From: Nilaparvata lugens
Lineage: Eukaryota > Arthropoda > Insecta > Hemiptera > Delphacidae
DNA length: 64,000 nt
Reading direction: 5' to 3'
Assembly: GCF_014356525.2 (NCBI RefSeq)
Contig: NC_052508.1
Location: 65,124,917 to 65,188,916, forward strand
Positions 49,290-62,247 of this stretch are shown piece after piece (the stretch's first letter is position 1; each line of letters opens with the position of its first letter). The notes under the pieces were generated by a model that saw only the letters and a list, made by a program, of their open reading frames with translations, was not told where the DNA came from and made no database searches. The position numbers were made by a program, and so were the translations under genes.

Positions 49290-52200
49290 TGTGATGAATC
49301 TTTCAAATAGACCTCATGAGAAGAGAGAAAAATTGTGATTACCTTTTAAAATGAAAGAATTTGCTAAAGGAATAGTTAGCGACCGAGCGATAAAGCTTAC
49401 TTATCAGTAACTGTATATTAGATAAGAGTACCGTTCTGTACTGAATATTTTCTAGAAAATTATTCAATAAAATTATAATTATTCTGCAAATAAAGCACGA
49501 ATTATTTATGAATTGCTCACTGATTTTGAGGTTACACTTTGTTTACTATCGATCAGATGTTTTTAAAACAGTTCGAACGCAGCTGACTGATTCAAAGTAT
49601 TGTCAAATGTCATGCTGGCTTCACGCAAGATATAATACCATCTCTAAAAATTATAAAACTATCAATAAAGGACCAAGAATTCCAAATAAAAAAAATAAAA
49701 TGTATGTATTATCGTTGAAATTATTTATTATTAAGAAATTATATTATATGTCAGGTCTTATTGTAACTAACTAGGTCATAGCATGAATTATATTATTGAT
49801 AAAACGGCAGAAATTAATTATAACAGTCTCAAACCTAATAAAAATTGTATATGAATATTAATTTATTAATGATTAATTCAGCTGAACCACATGGTAATTA
49901 AATCTCTTTGGCAAGCCTAAGCCAATCATAGTGCATAGAAATAGCACCAAAAAGGTGATCGTTTGAAAGCAACACATGTTAATCTATTATCAGACAACAA
50001 CCCTGCCTTATCATATACGCTGCACATGCACATTGTATGATAGGAACCATGTCTAGAAGATTAAGCAGTTTTAAGAATTACATAAATTGAATTATTATTG
50101 TAATTAAAGGAATTATATTCTACTGCTTGCCACTGACGTCATGTCTACATCACAATCGTTCTACCAATGGCAAATTTTCATGCAAATTATTACATCGAGA
50201 TTCTGAGAAGAAAGGTCTAGCCAAGAAGCTGAGAAAAAAGACAGCACTTCCTTTTGAAATCCTCACCGTTCAGATCTCTTTATAGTTACCAAGACCTATT
50301 TGTAAAATTTTCGTTCGATTTTATATGTTCTATTGTGAGCCGATATTTTAGGCCAATCTATTTGTTATTTGTAAATTTATATTCATCAATCGATAAACTA
50401 AAAGTTTAAAGTTAAATCATCCCTTAAATAATTTGGTGAAGGAAACATTAAATTAAAAATCTCCCACGTGCTGAAACCGAAGCCTGGATCCGCTGCCGAT
50501 CAAACGATTTTTGATCTAAAGAAGAAAACCACAACCGCCAAGGAAATTCACGTGAGTTATAAGTTAAAAGGGGCCCCAATCTACGCTTCGAAAATATTTC
50601 AGTGCAGAAACATAAATTTTTCTTCGTTAAATTTTAGGCCACGCCGACAAGCGCTTATTAGTTGTTAAGAGCCTAGAACTTGTTCAATATTTAATTTATA
50701 CGAACTTGTAGTTGATTAGCTATCCTCCGCTGCCAGAACCACAACCCCCGAGCATTTTAAAAATATTTTATAATTCATTTTTTACTATTTTTTCAAAACT
50801 GTTAAACTTTATCAATTGTAAAATTCTGTCGATTCATGCATGGTATCATGCAAGTACAAGAAATTTGCTAATCATTTTGTTAATGTTAAACCACTTTCAA
50901 TCTGTAAATATATTCTGAATCTGCACTGTGAGATCAATATTTTATTATAATATATTCCAGTTTTGTTAATTCGTTTTCTGAGTTCGATTATTTCTTAAGC
51001 CTGTCAATTATTGTGTCTGATACGTTCTATATCATCAAGAACCGATCGAATACGATCATTGGAATAATTGAATTAAGCTGGATATTGGAACAGGTCTAAG
51101 TGGATGTAGCGAGTGGGTCAGATCGAGATATTTATTCTTTGTCTTACCTGCTCATATATCAGCTTTTATCTGTTACCAACCTCGACTTAGGAGCAAATAC
51201 ATCAATTGTACGGCAGATGCAGCCAGAGATCATATAAATTCCTACAATAGAGCTTAAAACCCGACAAGACTCTGTTCTCGAAGTATATTCTGAACGATAT
51301 TTGGTCCAAATACCGTATTTTAATCCTTCAGAACTTATTAGAGACGCAGTCCCGTAAATTATCTACATCGGGATTTTTGCTCGACCTGTATGATTTTGTA
51401 TGCTCATTCTTCACAGGTAATAATTTTAAGGTATCCGTATTCAGTGTTTAGCGATCGCTACACTGCTTATAAAAATTTCATCATTATACAATCTGTCATT
51501 AGAAGAATCAAGGGTGAGCGAGCGTTTAGACCTCCCGCGATTCCGACAATTGTATTGAATCTTGTAGTGAATCAATCAGTCTGGTGTACACTCAGTGTCC
51601 ACACACGCAATTGCAAAATTTATAGTCCATACACCATTGATTCAGTACAAGATTCACCCTACATATGTGAGGCGAGTAAAATCACGCTCCACATGATTTG
51701 GCGCCCAACAGTGATAGGCATTGAAGAGGTGGATAATCGACTATGAGGATTATTTAGTTGCTCAGTATACTATAGCGCTGACAACGGGAAAATTTTTGAA
51801 AAAATTCATGGTTGTGAATTTCTTCAAATTTAATATTAACTGTTCACTGTTATATAAAATAACAAGACGTACCATACCCAATTTTTGAACGGAAAAGAAA
51901 TTTATCGATTGATGAATTTTTAGAGAAAAAATCGAACTCAGAATTTTATTATTGTGTTATTCGAAAATTGGTCATATCACAAGTCATAGGTATAGGAAAT
52001 ACCATAAGAGAAGTCATACTATTTAAGAGTATTAGGTCTATATTAAAACAATTTATAAAATTTTACGGAAAAGAGGATTGAAGTTATTTACATTTTTAAA
52101 ACATAAAGAGGGAAGTAAAATTAAACCACGGATATATTGCGGAATAATTCAAACAGAACGCTGCAGCTTTTATATAAAATTTTGCGAAGAATACTAGCCC

Positions 52201-53265
52201 TATATATAATTGCGGCAAGAAATTATAAGAGTAAAATATTAATAATAATAATAATAATAAATTATAAGAGGCGTACCTTCATTATCGCATAATTATCCAT
52301 TGTGTATCCTTTATGTTAACATCGTTTTATGTCAACGATATTGCTAATTTGATTCACTTCATCACTGAACATATTATTGAATCACACTTTTGTATTTCTT
52401 CATCGAACGAATTTTTTTTACACTATCTCAACTTTTGATCATCATTCATTTGTAATCTTTCACATAACCTCACATATTCGCGGACGTTTCACTGCACTCG
52501 CATCATTGTATCATCCAATAAATTATGGAAGAAACACACTGCATCCTGGAGACCACATCAGCGATTTCAGAGACGGAAGATGTCGCGTGGGAGAAACGCC
52601 CATGTACCACCGTTCCAGAGGTTCAGATGCCCACATCTAACGTCACAGAACCATTGCCGCCGGTTGAGGACCGCACACCCACCCTTTCCTTGCAAGAAGT
52701 AAGCATCAGACTGAAAGCATTCAACGATGCATATGAAGAAAGCAGACGATCAAAGGAAGCCCTACGCTCGTTATCACGCTGGATGGGAACGCCATCCTGA
52801 AAGCAATACAGAATGCATTTGAAGGAAACATACAAGCAAATGAGAAATAATTGAAGACGTCCGACAGGTGCGGATAGCATGTGAACAAGGTTTTGATCTT
52901 GAAAAACTGGAACAAAGGTTAAATGAAGCAGCAGGGGGAAGCAGGACGGTAACATTGCAAATTGAGGAGGAATATCAAACAATGGAAACCAATATCGGAC
53001 CAGTGATTGAGCCCACGCACGTGGAAATAAACATACTCGAAAAGGAGGTTAAGGTCAAACAAGCAAGAGAAGAAATAATTAAAGAAAACCAACAAGCAAT
53101 AGAGAAATAATTAAAGAAAACAAACAAGCAAGAGAAGAAATAATAAAGAAAACAAGAAAGCACGGGAAGAATTAAAGAAGGAAATCCAACAGTGGAGGAA
53201 GGCAAGTGAACAAGGTTTTGAGAAACTGGATCAACAATTGGAGGAAGCAGCGAATGGAATGCAAA
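49290..53265 (+). mobile_element. Older, truncated copy of the LTR element
   Basis: The LTR at 49290-51693 (2404 bp, same TGTGATGAATC and CTCCACA ends) is followed by TGATTTGGCGCCCAACAGTG, leader and a broken Gag-like gene. At 53250 the Gag coiled-coil frame runs into repeat R1 at GAATGGAATGCAAAC. No 3' LTR in the window. Clearly more diverged than the two LTRs at 7702 and 14046. Confidence 0.85.
52525..53265 (+). pseudogene. Broken Gag-like gene of second LTR copy
   Basis: Opens at MEETHCILETTSAISETEDV (52525), an acidic, Pro/Thr-rich start like the first copy but only loosely similar in sequence. It is interrupted near 52798, resumes with a Gln/Glu-rich segment at 52868 (DLEKLEQRLNEAAG, HVEINILEKEVKVKQAREE), and ends in repeated KENKQAREE-type coiled coil near 53200. 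The VKVKQA stretch matches the first copy (VVKVKQASEH). Coding potential is lost through frameshifts and the 3' truncation; the basic HRRHVRLK repeats are not reached. Confidence 0.6.
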
Positions 53266-54059
53266 CACACTTCACTGGGTGTCTTCAATATATATTAATT
53301 AATTTATATATGTATGTAATTTTTTTTTGGAGGATCATTGTGACTCACAGTAACTTTTTGATTACTTTCACGATGATTCCATATCATCTCAGCTAAAGTA
53401 AATCTCTATTCTAATTTTCCTTTTACTGAGATTAACATTGAATGAGCATTAGGGAATTCTCATTTTTGATCTACTAGTGGCCAAAGTCATTGTCGGTCTG
53501 TGAATAAATCACGATGATTCCATATCACAATCAAAGTTAGTCTCCCTCTCCCTTCTTCATATTCAATTCTTTTACTGAGATTAAAATTGAACGAGCATTA
53601 GGGAGTTCTCTTACTATATGTAGCTGACTGAGCTATATTTATGTAGCTCAAATTTAATATAGTTCTACTATTTATAGCAGGGAAAAATCCAAAATTTCAA
53701 ATCACAATTTTCTTGTGTATACATCGTCGCAAAGTTGAAACAGGGATATTCCTGCCAAATCTCATCGAATTGCCGTAATCGCGCTACATACAGACAGAAA
53801 AAAGACAATCCGAGTTGAAACATAGACCTCACTACGTTCGGTCAATAAATGAACTAGTACTGTATTTCTGTGAACAGTAGACTTCGCGCTCAGTAAGTTA
53901 CATTGACCTGTTGCTATGTTTTCTCAAAAATCAATAGATAATTTTATCAATTTAAAATGTCTAGAAAAAATCCCAAATAAATATAGAGCTTTCTGTCCTA
54001 TCGTACCGTGACGTGTCGTCCCGGAATGTGAGTGTGAGCGCTGTTATCAGGTCTGGCTG
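53266..54059. repeat. R1 pieces and RTE-like tail
   Basis: 53320-53400 and 53500-53620 are R1-type. 53655-53850 (TACATCGTCGCAAAGTTG, GAATTGCCGTAATCGCGC, CTACATACAGACAGA, CATAGACCTCACTACGTTCG) is a retroposon tail. 53855-54059 has nothing clear. Confidence 0.6.
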
Positions 54060-54294
54060 CAACTGTCTACAACGTTGATAGAATAATATTTATTACATTT
54101 TCAAGAAGTTCAATGTTTTTGAACGGGTAGTATTATAGCATAGCCACCACTAATATGACACCAATATTACCATAAAAATCAGACTCTAGAATTATTCATC
54201 ATAAATCAGATGTGTAGTGGACTACAATACTACCTGTTCAAAAACTTCGAACATCTTGAAAATGTATCCTTCCATCAACGTTAGTAGACAGTTG
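54060..54294. mobile_element. TIR MITE, 235 bp
   Basis: CAACTGTCTACAACGTTGAT at the left is inverse to ATCAACGTTAGTAGACAGTTG (21 nt; last base 54294) at the right, and the pairing continues for about 80 bp (TTTTGAACGGGTAGTATTA / AATACTACCTGTTCAAAA). No TSD evident. Confidence 0.7.
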
Positions 54295-54354
54295 ACTATA
54301 AAAATAGCCACCTCTAATACAAGGCCGCGGCCTACGATATTGCAACGTCGCAGT

Positions 54355-55496
54355 TAGGGATGTCAATCCCGGGACTGATTTCCAATCCCGGTATTTCGGG
54401 ATTATCCAATATCAATCCCGGGATCCCGGGACTGATCCCGGGATTGGCAAAAATCAGTTTCATGCATTTTTAACCAATTGTTCCTCCTCAATTACATGTT
54501 CAGTAACAGTGTGTGGAGATGAAAAAGGGCCCATTAAAGAAGGAGAGGCTATTATTAAAATGAAAAAAAAAAATACTTGGGAATAATATTAAAATTGAAT
54601 ATTATATTTCTTTGAATATTTTCAATATTAGGAGTAACTGTTTTATTTCATGTCTCAGCTTAAATTTGCTGTATCCTAGATGATAGTGAGAACTGAGGAA
54701 AGCAAGATAACTCATCAGAGTCTTTTTTATGTAGAACAAGAGCATTTCTATCCTACATCAGGACGGGATAGAGCTCACACTTTAATTACGTCAAATACTG
54801 TAAAGTGAATTAATATCACTTGAATTAATAATATTAATAATAAAATAGAATACTTTTTGTAAGATCGTAACGCCATACCGACCAAACAACGCGAAAGCTG
54901 AACCACTACACTACTAAATGAAATTTCGTAGAGCCAACTATAATATTTACTTCAACTAGATATTCTACTTATGATAGAGAGAGAGAAGAGGAGAGGAATA
55001 ATTAGACAGAGAGTGAATCGTTGGTGCTTTTTTATTTCTGATTTTAGAAGTCTTTTCAAAGTTCGAAATGCATTCCAAGGAAATGCCATCAGCACTATTG
55101 CAAATATTGCGCCGTCTAGACAGGTAATTGTGGTGCTGTGTAAACAGAAACAAGAGTGTAGAGACATAACAACCAATCAGCAACAATTCTGCCAATTATG
55201 CGAACTGATAATGCGAATTCTATTTAGCCAGTAAAGAGTACAGTATACAATCAATATTATGTATATGCAACTGTAGGCTGTGCCTGTAGAATAAATTAGT
55301 CAAACACTTAGAACAATAAATTAGTTATGAAAACTCATACTCATCACCGTAAATAAATTCCATATTGAATTGTTTTTGGAAGAATATGATTCACAATTTC
55401 AGGTTTGCAATCCCGAAAATCCCGGGATTGACGCTGGAAAATCCCGGGATTGTTAGGTATCAAAAATGGACCGGGATCCCGGGATTGACATCCCTA
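54355..55496. mobile_element. hAT-like element, TAGGGATGTCAATCCCGGGA ends
   Basis: The left end TAGGGATGTCAATCCCGGGA is inverse to the right end TCCCGGGATTGACATCCCTA. Further AATCCCGGGA boxes lie inside both ends (left to 54450, right from 55415). The flanks GTCGCAGT and GTGGGGAG do not match, so the insertion is old or rearranged. Open frames near 54960-55230 show no transposase motif. 1142 bp. Confidence 0.8.
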
Positions 55497-56300
55497 GTGG
55501 GGAGACGCCGAAACGGGAGTCACAAGTATAACTGAATAAAAACTTGCCGTACTCTTGAACGTTGCTGGAATTTTCCGAGTTTTCCCAATGGCGAAAAATT
55601 ACTTAATATCTATCACAGATCACAGTCAAACCAATAACATTAAAACATGGAAAACATAGGTAAATGTAACATTAAAACATGGAAAACATAGGTAAATGTA
55701 ACATTAAAACAATACATTCAACAATTCTAGAAGCATCAGTTACAATATTTCTTTAAATTTCTAAATTGTTGTAATTAGTAATGACTGCAAAGTAATTTCA
55801 AATCAGAATAGGTATTTATTTAGGGTTTTTACTCGAGATTTCGATTGGGTAATTTTTATCTAGTATGTATCTACTTGTAATGTATTCTAGTTACATTGGA
55901 AATTCCGGTTTGTGTATTATCATAGAATAGAATAAGAGAAATATTAGTACCGGTACCTATACAATGTTTTCTCTGTATAGTAGATACTACAATTACTATA
56001 CTAGTGACCCCCTGGGCTGGAGAACTCGCTCAAGAACTGTTGTATTGTAATCTTTGAAACCTGCAACTCTTAATAAATTAGACTATACAGAGTTTGTAAA
56101 AATTATGGGAACATCAAAATAAATATTTTTGTAATAAGTACTTTCATCATAATAAATATGTTAGATTTCGTCTCATACTTTAGCCAGTCTTATGGTCGTC
56201 CATCTTGTTTTTGTAGCATTTGAATCTACCGCTGCTACAGTCCGCAGACATTTTTCTCACGTGTCATGCGATCTCTGACGTCACGGTTTCATTGATCGCT
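55497..56300. other. Unassigned; short 33-bp tandem pair
   Basis: AACATTAAAACATGGAAAAC plus ATAGGTAAATGT occurs twice (55638-55703). 56090 ATACAGAGTTTGTAAAAATT resembles one end of the foldback family. TGACGTCACG at 56277 is a CRE-like palindrome. Confidence 0.4.
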
Positions 56301-58860
56301 TGATCGATAGTAGCGCTAGTTGTCGTCTGCTTCTTTCAATGTTTTCTAGTTTAATATTCGTCTATAAGTATTTTGAATTGTATTTTCATTGTTTTTTGAA
56401 CCTCCTTTGGTATACTTCAACAGTCACTTCAACCTCAACACCTTCAGTTCGCTTAATATCGATTTTATATTTTCACTTCATTCGTTGAGTTTGTGCTCAT
56501 GACTGCCGTGGACGTCATGTTTCCGCTTTTGGGCAGTTCCTGTCTCTTCAACCAGTTTTTGGCAAGAAGACTCACTCTCTTTGTACAGTCATACGATGTA
56601 ACATCTCAGTTTTTAACGCGTCCATCTTTGGAAAACTTTATCCATTTTCATCATTCATTATGTCCTAGTTTGTGTGCTTATTCAAGAACCATTCAACGCA
56701 TTTTTCTTCAGTGAACGTTTTTCAACCATATTTTCTATGAATTTAACTTTTCTACTAAGCGTCCTTTTTGCAAATTACGCCATGCTTTCTGCATACAACG
56801 TTTTTCAATTATTCATCATACTATTATTATGAACTGTAAGTAATTTCAACATGAATTCCACATGAGCTTTCAACAATCCTCAATATGAACTTTTGATTTA
56901 TTATTTATCACTTCAATTTTACTGAGCATCAGTACACATTTTTAGCGGTCACATTCATTCTTCATGTATGCTCATAGGAGATACATTTTTCAACTTGGGA
57001 AGTCTTGTGCAAGTGCAGCTTACCTTATTCAACATTTCAACTCAGGAAATTTGCGCAAGTGCAGTTTGCCTTTCATTGTCAACCGCTACTCATTTTTAGC
57101 TACTCAGTCTTAGCTACTCATCAGCTATTTAGTCGAACTTTGTCAATCTCAATTCTTACTGATGCCAGTGATTTCAGTCGTCAAGAACATTTTATCTCTT
57201 TTTTCAAATATTTATTCACTGCAATTACATCAACGTTAGGACATAACCTCAAACATTTATTCTACTTAACTCATGGTGGAACTTTTTTTCCAATTAACAT
57301 TCAACCAGTGAAACTCATTCAATTTGTGAAGTGCCCATTCGTCGTTATACTCATTATCAATTTAATATTGGAACAGTCTCAACTTTCAATATCTCAACGT
57401 ATTCAAGTCAAGTTCTCTTCCGCATCGGTCACCGTTTATCAGGATATAATCAAGATATATTCATCGTTCAACTTCTATTAGCCCAGCAGCTGTCTGCAAC
57501 TACAATGTACTTGACAGGAGTCAAGTTTCATCCTCGGAATTTGAGTCACCGTAGGCCTATCACTTTGGCAACACATCATTAATTATTCAGGGAAGTCTTA
57601 TTCTATTATTCACATTTTTGTACTTACCCTCTCAGAGGCACTGTGTTTACTGGTAGTCTTCATCCCATTCAATTTTGTTCCTGATTAACTTTTTATTCCT
57701 ATAATAACTATTTAAATACTATCAATCATTCAATTTCTTTTATCTTCTATTATTATTACTTATGTGTTCTACATATAGTAATATTCCCCATGTAACTTGA
57801 CATGCGTTAAGCTGTCATTTCCCAGCCCGCTTATGTAATACAATATGCTGAGCTTCGTCTCCTTTCAATATTGTATTTGGTATTTTTCAACCTTTTCTAT
57901 TTTTAATTATTAATCGAACCTTCAGTTCTGGACAGACTTTCTGCTCCTTCTGCTTACATTATAGCCAAGTTGCTATATTTGTCCTCTTTCAGTGTTACAT
58001 AGTCAACAGCTTGAAAGCTTCAGGTACGATTGGATTCTACCTAAACTGAATTCCTAGTTTTCATTTTTTGTGAAATTAGGTTATTATTCATATTCATATA
58101 ATTCTGTATTTTCATACCTTTAAGATTACTAAGAATTTTGCAGGACTTTTATCTAGGATTTTTGTCTCTCGATTGATTTTATTATTCAGGTTAAGATTCT
58201 CATATTTACTATCATTTTTCAAGTATTCTAAATTTTTATTCATTTTAAACATTGCTAAATTTTGTACGTTCAATTCAATCTTTACTCATTGTCATTATTA
58301 TTCTATTATTAGTTTCAGTATCAATATACTCTTTGTGTATTTCAACATTAACATTGTTATCCCAACTTTATCTTTGTATTACTCAATCTTTTGCGCTCAC
58401 AGAGGTAACATCATTTTTGAAACATTGTATCAGTATTCTTAAACGTACTAGCAAAAGTCTAGGTACAATAAACAACTTGAGTGCATTCCTAATTCTTTTT
58501 ATTTTAATACAACTACATTAATTTTAAGCATTCCAATAGTTACATTCAAATATCAGCCTTACATTCGGATAATAAGAAACTTATTATCTATCATTCTTCA
58601 ATTATTAGTCATCATTATTGCACTACCTTTGTGCATTCTACTTGTGCTCAGACGCACAGTAAACCAGAGGTATTTTTTCGGATCTACACATTCAAGGTTT
58701 GTAAATCCGCTCATAGCAAATAATGAAAAGCTGTCAGTGCCTAGATCAGATATAGATCTCATCTACACACTTCCACACAGTCCACTACTTTGCAGATCGG
58801 CCTTACAACCCGATCTACTGACAGTCAACAAAATACTTTTACAAGAATAATTTGCTAGTA
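56301..58860 (+). other. Long T/C-rich strand-asymmetric region
   Basis: For about 2.5 kb the plus strand is strongly T- and C-rich with few G, unlike its neighbours. Overlapping open frames (56300, 56493, 57005, 57331, 58173, 58252, 58629) lack any recognised motif. CTCAGGAAATTTGCGCAAGT and AAGTGCAG boxes repeat near 57008-57065. It could be a transcribed noncoding region or the 5' UTR of a large element. No function assigned. Confidence 0.4.
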
Positions 58861-59530
58861 GGTTTCATTGGGGATTTTATTTGAAATGGAAAATTACTCT
58901 TCAAAAATTATTTAGTCTCTTAAACATTTTGGTCTCTCATATGAATCCTAATTCATTTTTTGAATGAGAAGGTGGTCATGTGACAAAGTTAGTAGACAGT
59001 TCTGTCTACTAACGTTGGTCATGTGATACATGGTTTCGATACAGAGCTCCAAGAGAAAATAAATTGTGAAAGCTGAACATTGATATCTCAACCCGTATCA
59101 GTTTATTGATGTAAAAGTTGAAAATTATGTTGTATATTAACCAGCTGGGATCATGCGTCAGCGCATGAAGGTCTGTCTCTATGATAGCTTCCAAATGGAA
59201 GAATTGTTTTAACTACATGCAATTAATTCTTCAGCTGAATAAATGATAAATCTCAAGAAATAATTTTCTTATACATTTTCAAATTTATTTGTTATATCCT
59301 GAAAAAGGACGAAGGAGTGAGTCAATTTTTGTCCAACGAGCTTGACCTATAAAAAGGTTCAAAAATTGAAGCTGATTGATCAATTCTTTCTAAAGTTATT
59401 GTAGAAAATACAAACAGACGGACAACGACTTTAGACTTCAGTAAATAAAAAGTGTGAACTCGCTAACGCTCGTTCAATAAGAACCAAAATAGTAAATGTA
59501 GGTAGTATATTACACTACCCATCATTATCC
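58861..59530. repeat. Fragments of foldback family and segment X
   Basis: 58955-59100 (GAGAAGGTGGTCATGTGA, GATACATGGTTTCGATA, TTGATATCTCAACCCGT) is a piece of the 26582 foldback arm with a 32-bp palindromic insertion at 58984. 59290-59440 is part of segment X in reverse. Confidence 0.65.
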
Positions 59531-59661
59531 ACTCAAGCTAGTGAGATGTTCACTGTTTCTGGACGGTATTTAGATGAAACCATGGTCACCACGGTATATG
59601 GAAGAATATTTTTCATCTAAATACCGTGTGCAGAACCAGTGAATATCTCACTAGCTTGAGT
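59531..59661. repeat. Long hairpin, about 50-bp arms
   Basis: ACTCAAGCTAGTGAGATGTT with CACTG and GGTATTTAGATGAAA pairs with TTTCATCTAAATACC and CAGTG with AATATCTCACTAGCTTGAGT across a 31-nt loop. Confidence 0.85.
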
Positions 59662-60854
59662 GAGTATTCTGTGCCGTGGTTCTACACACTGATTGCATTA
59701 TAGAAAAAGCTGATTACAAAAGAAAAACCAGGTGCTTGAATAAGCTATTTTATATCTTGCAATACTGTATTGAATAACCTCAAATTTATTGTAGAAGAAT
59801 GTACCTACAACTTGATCTGAGAAAAAATAATAGATAAGGGAAAACGTAAGTAGATATTGATTATTTTACAAACTTTTCATATTTATTAAGTGTACCTTAT
59901 CAAAATCAAATACTTTTAATTATAATAAGATTATTTTGAATCTACCCTACCTAAGAAATTAATCAATGAGCCTATAAGTTACAAGTTTATTAAACAAGTA
60001 AAATCCCAAATTATTTATTTCTCATTGATGTTGATAAATTAATTAATTTTTTGGAAAAACTGTTAAATAAGACTTGAACATCCAGAGGAAACGTTCATAG
60101 AATATTTGGGCACTTGTTAAAATTAATTTTGACTTATAATAGTACTTATACTTTTCCATATAACTTAGGTTACATATAAATCTATGTTTTGATAATTTAA
60201 AACATACTCCACCTAATAATTATATTTTAGTAGAATTTACTCAATTATATATTGCAAATATTAGAGTTTTTGTAGCATTTTATTTCCTTAACAGTAATTC
60301 TCAATGACAAGGCAATCATAAATCTTTTGATTGACATCATGATTTGTTCAAATAAATTATAGTCAAGGAGAGAATGCATAATTACCAACAGTATAACTTT
60401 GCTGATTTATTTGACCGATTTATCACTATATAAACTATAAAATTTACGGTGGTGTAGACTTAAGTAGTATAATAAATGGATATACTTGTAATCTGTCGAG
60501 CAGACCAGTTACTAAATGGAATAAAAGACAATAATTTCAATATTTTATTAGTTTTTGTTGGTAAAACTATCATCAAAGGCGAAGAAAACTTGATTTTTCA
60601 ATTCAATTCATCATTTGATCTTTGATGTAAATTATGAACGCAACATCAAGCCTTAGATGGAATAGGATAAGATTAAATTTAGTACTGTAAGATTTTTTTA
60701 CCTGCTATTAAATTTTTTATGGTAAAATTGCTATGCTATTAATTTCTTCTTACTAAGAACAAAAATATAACATTTAATTTAGAGCCATTTTCAATATTTA
60801 CAGTGGTATTTGAAAAAGTCATAAAACTTCTTTGACCTTGCATGGTTATTGCAG
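59662..60854. other. AT-rich, no feature seen
   Basis: Upstream of the first predicted exon; may contain its promoter or 5' UTR exon, but I see no clear signal. Confidence 0.45.
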
Positions 60855-60902
60855 ACCGATATTGAAATAGCAATGAGTGATTCAAACAACAGAACCGTAC
60901 CA
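60855..60902 (+). CDS. Predicted first coding exon, unrecognised gene
   Basis: The acceptor TTATTGCAG|ACC precedes a short exon with ATG at 60873 (coding part 60873-60902, MSDSNNRTVP). The donor CCA|GTGAGT is near-consensus and leaves phase 0. The upstream 18 bases would be 5' UTR, implying an earlier noncoding exon. On its own such a short exon is weak evidence; support comes from the in-phase join to the exon at 62165. Protein start is polar and likely disordered. No family recognised. Confidence 0.4.
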
Positions 60903-62164
60903 GTGAGTATTTTTATGAGCCCTTGAAAAAGCAGGGTTTTTTTGAAAATTTAAATTAAATAATGTTTCCGTAATTAAGTTAATTGTGATTCAGATAAATT
61001 CATATTAAGTTAATTAAGTAACTTGATTTGCAAGTTTCAATGGTACAATTAAATTTGTGAACATTTTACCAACTACCTACTTCTATTCTTGGATTGCTTT
61101 TAGAAATTTCTAGATCTGCAAAATTGATTGCTTTCTAAAAAACGTTGCTCACAAATTCTAGTTTGAACCATCAGCTGACTTAATTGAAAAACATAAATGC
61201 AACTATACACTGATTAAACGGGTTTAATAGTTAAACAAACTTTGGTGAAAGCTACTGTAGATAGGCTAGTTGATATAAATAATTATATAAATGCCTTTAT
61301 TGAATGTAATTTTATTACAATTATACAAGTCTTCTACAATAATCACGTCGGCATACACTCCGTGGCAAAGTGCCGTCAGGAGGATAGTTAATACGGTATT
61401 TATATTTCTGGAGCAATACAGTTATTTTTGAGGCTGTACAGTATAAAAGAGCTTCTTCCAGTGTATTTGAATGAACTTATAAAAATATACAAATATAATC
61501 AATGTACTTAGGATACAGGTAGAGGATATAATCATCTTAGAATATAGGATATTATCATTTTTGAACAAAACTTATTCAAATTTCATTGATAGGCTACTAC
61601 CTGGTGTAATTATGTTAGGTACCGTACCGTAAGTTATTCTTCGTGGTAAAGTGCCTACGGTACCGTACCTAATTATTGAAAATTTATATATATTGGAGTA
61701 TCAACTTTCATAGATTGAAAAGAATCATGCTAGCATATATCATTATTGATTTTTCTGCTCTTGTAGGTATTGAAATCTAAGATCAAAGAATTAACTCATA
61801 AATGAATAAATAAATGATCGTTATTACCTTGTAAGCTAATTTAGCGATTGTTTCATCAGAAAAACAAGCACACAATACAGATATATCAACAACAGGAGAA
61901 AATTGATAAAGCCTATTATATTAATAAACAAATCAAGTCTTCGGTGCAAAAAACACAAATTCACATGAAGAAAAACAGTACCGTATCCCATAAAGTTCAT
62001 AGTCAATAAACAGTTATTGTTCTTGTAGATAGAATTTATGTAGTTCAAAGAATTAATAACTCATATAATATGAAATCAATTAAACAGAAGAAGCTATGTT
62101 CTAATAATAATTCAAATTTTCCTTGATAACTTCCTTGAATAATTTACAATTATTTTTTCTCAAG
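60903..62164 (+). other. Predicted intron 1 with repeat tail and palindrome
   Basis: 61280-61400 (inverse of GGCACTTTGCCACGGAGTGT, GCCGACGTGATTATTG) looks like a reversed non-LTR tail. 61615-61674 is a palindrome: TTAGGTACCGTACCGTA and TACGGTACCGTACCTAA, 17-bp arms with one mismatch. A minus-strand frame at 61836-62048 has no motif. Confidence 0.45.
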
Positions 62165-62247
62165 ACATTGCCTGTATACTATCCCACCTTTAATGCCGCC
62201 CCCGAGGATCTTTTTGAGACGAGGTCAACTACATTTGCTGAGGAGAC
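62165..62247 (+). CDS. Predicted second coding exon
   Basis: After a good pyrimidine-rich acceptor (TTATTTTTTCTCAAG|ACA) an 83-bp GC-richer exon encodes TLPVYYPTFNAAPEDLFETR followed by STTFAEE and ends in phase 2 at AC|GTACGT. Phase 0 at its start fits the preceding exon. Base composition stands out from the surrounding AT-rich DNA, and third positions vary in a coding-like way. Acidic, with no membrane segment. The surrounding longer open frame (62123-62305) includes intron sequence and should not be used. I do not recognise the protein. Confidence 0.5.

Noticed and set aside
57005..57481. 158-aa ORF in the T/C-rich region
   Set aside because: Phe/Leu/Ser-rich product expected from T/C skew; other frames there are equally open and no domain is visible.
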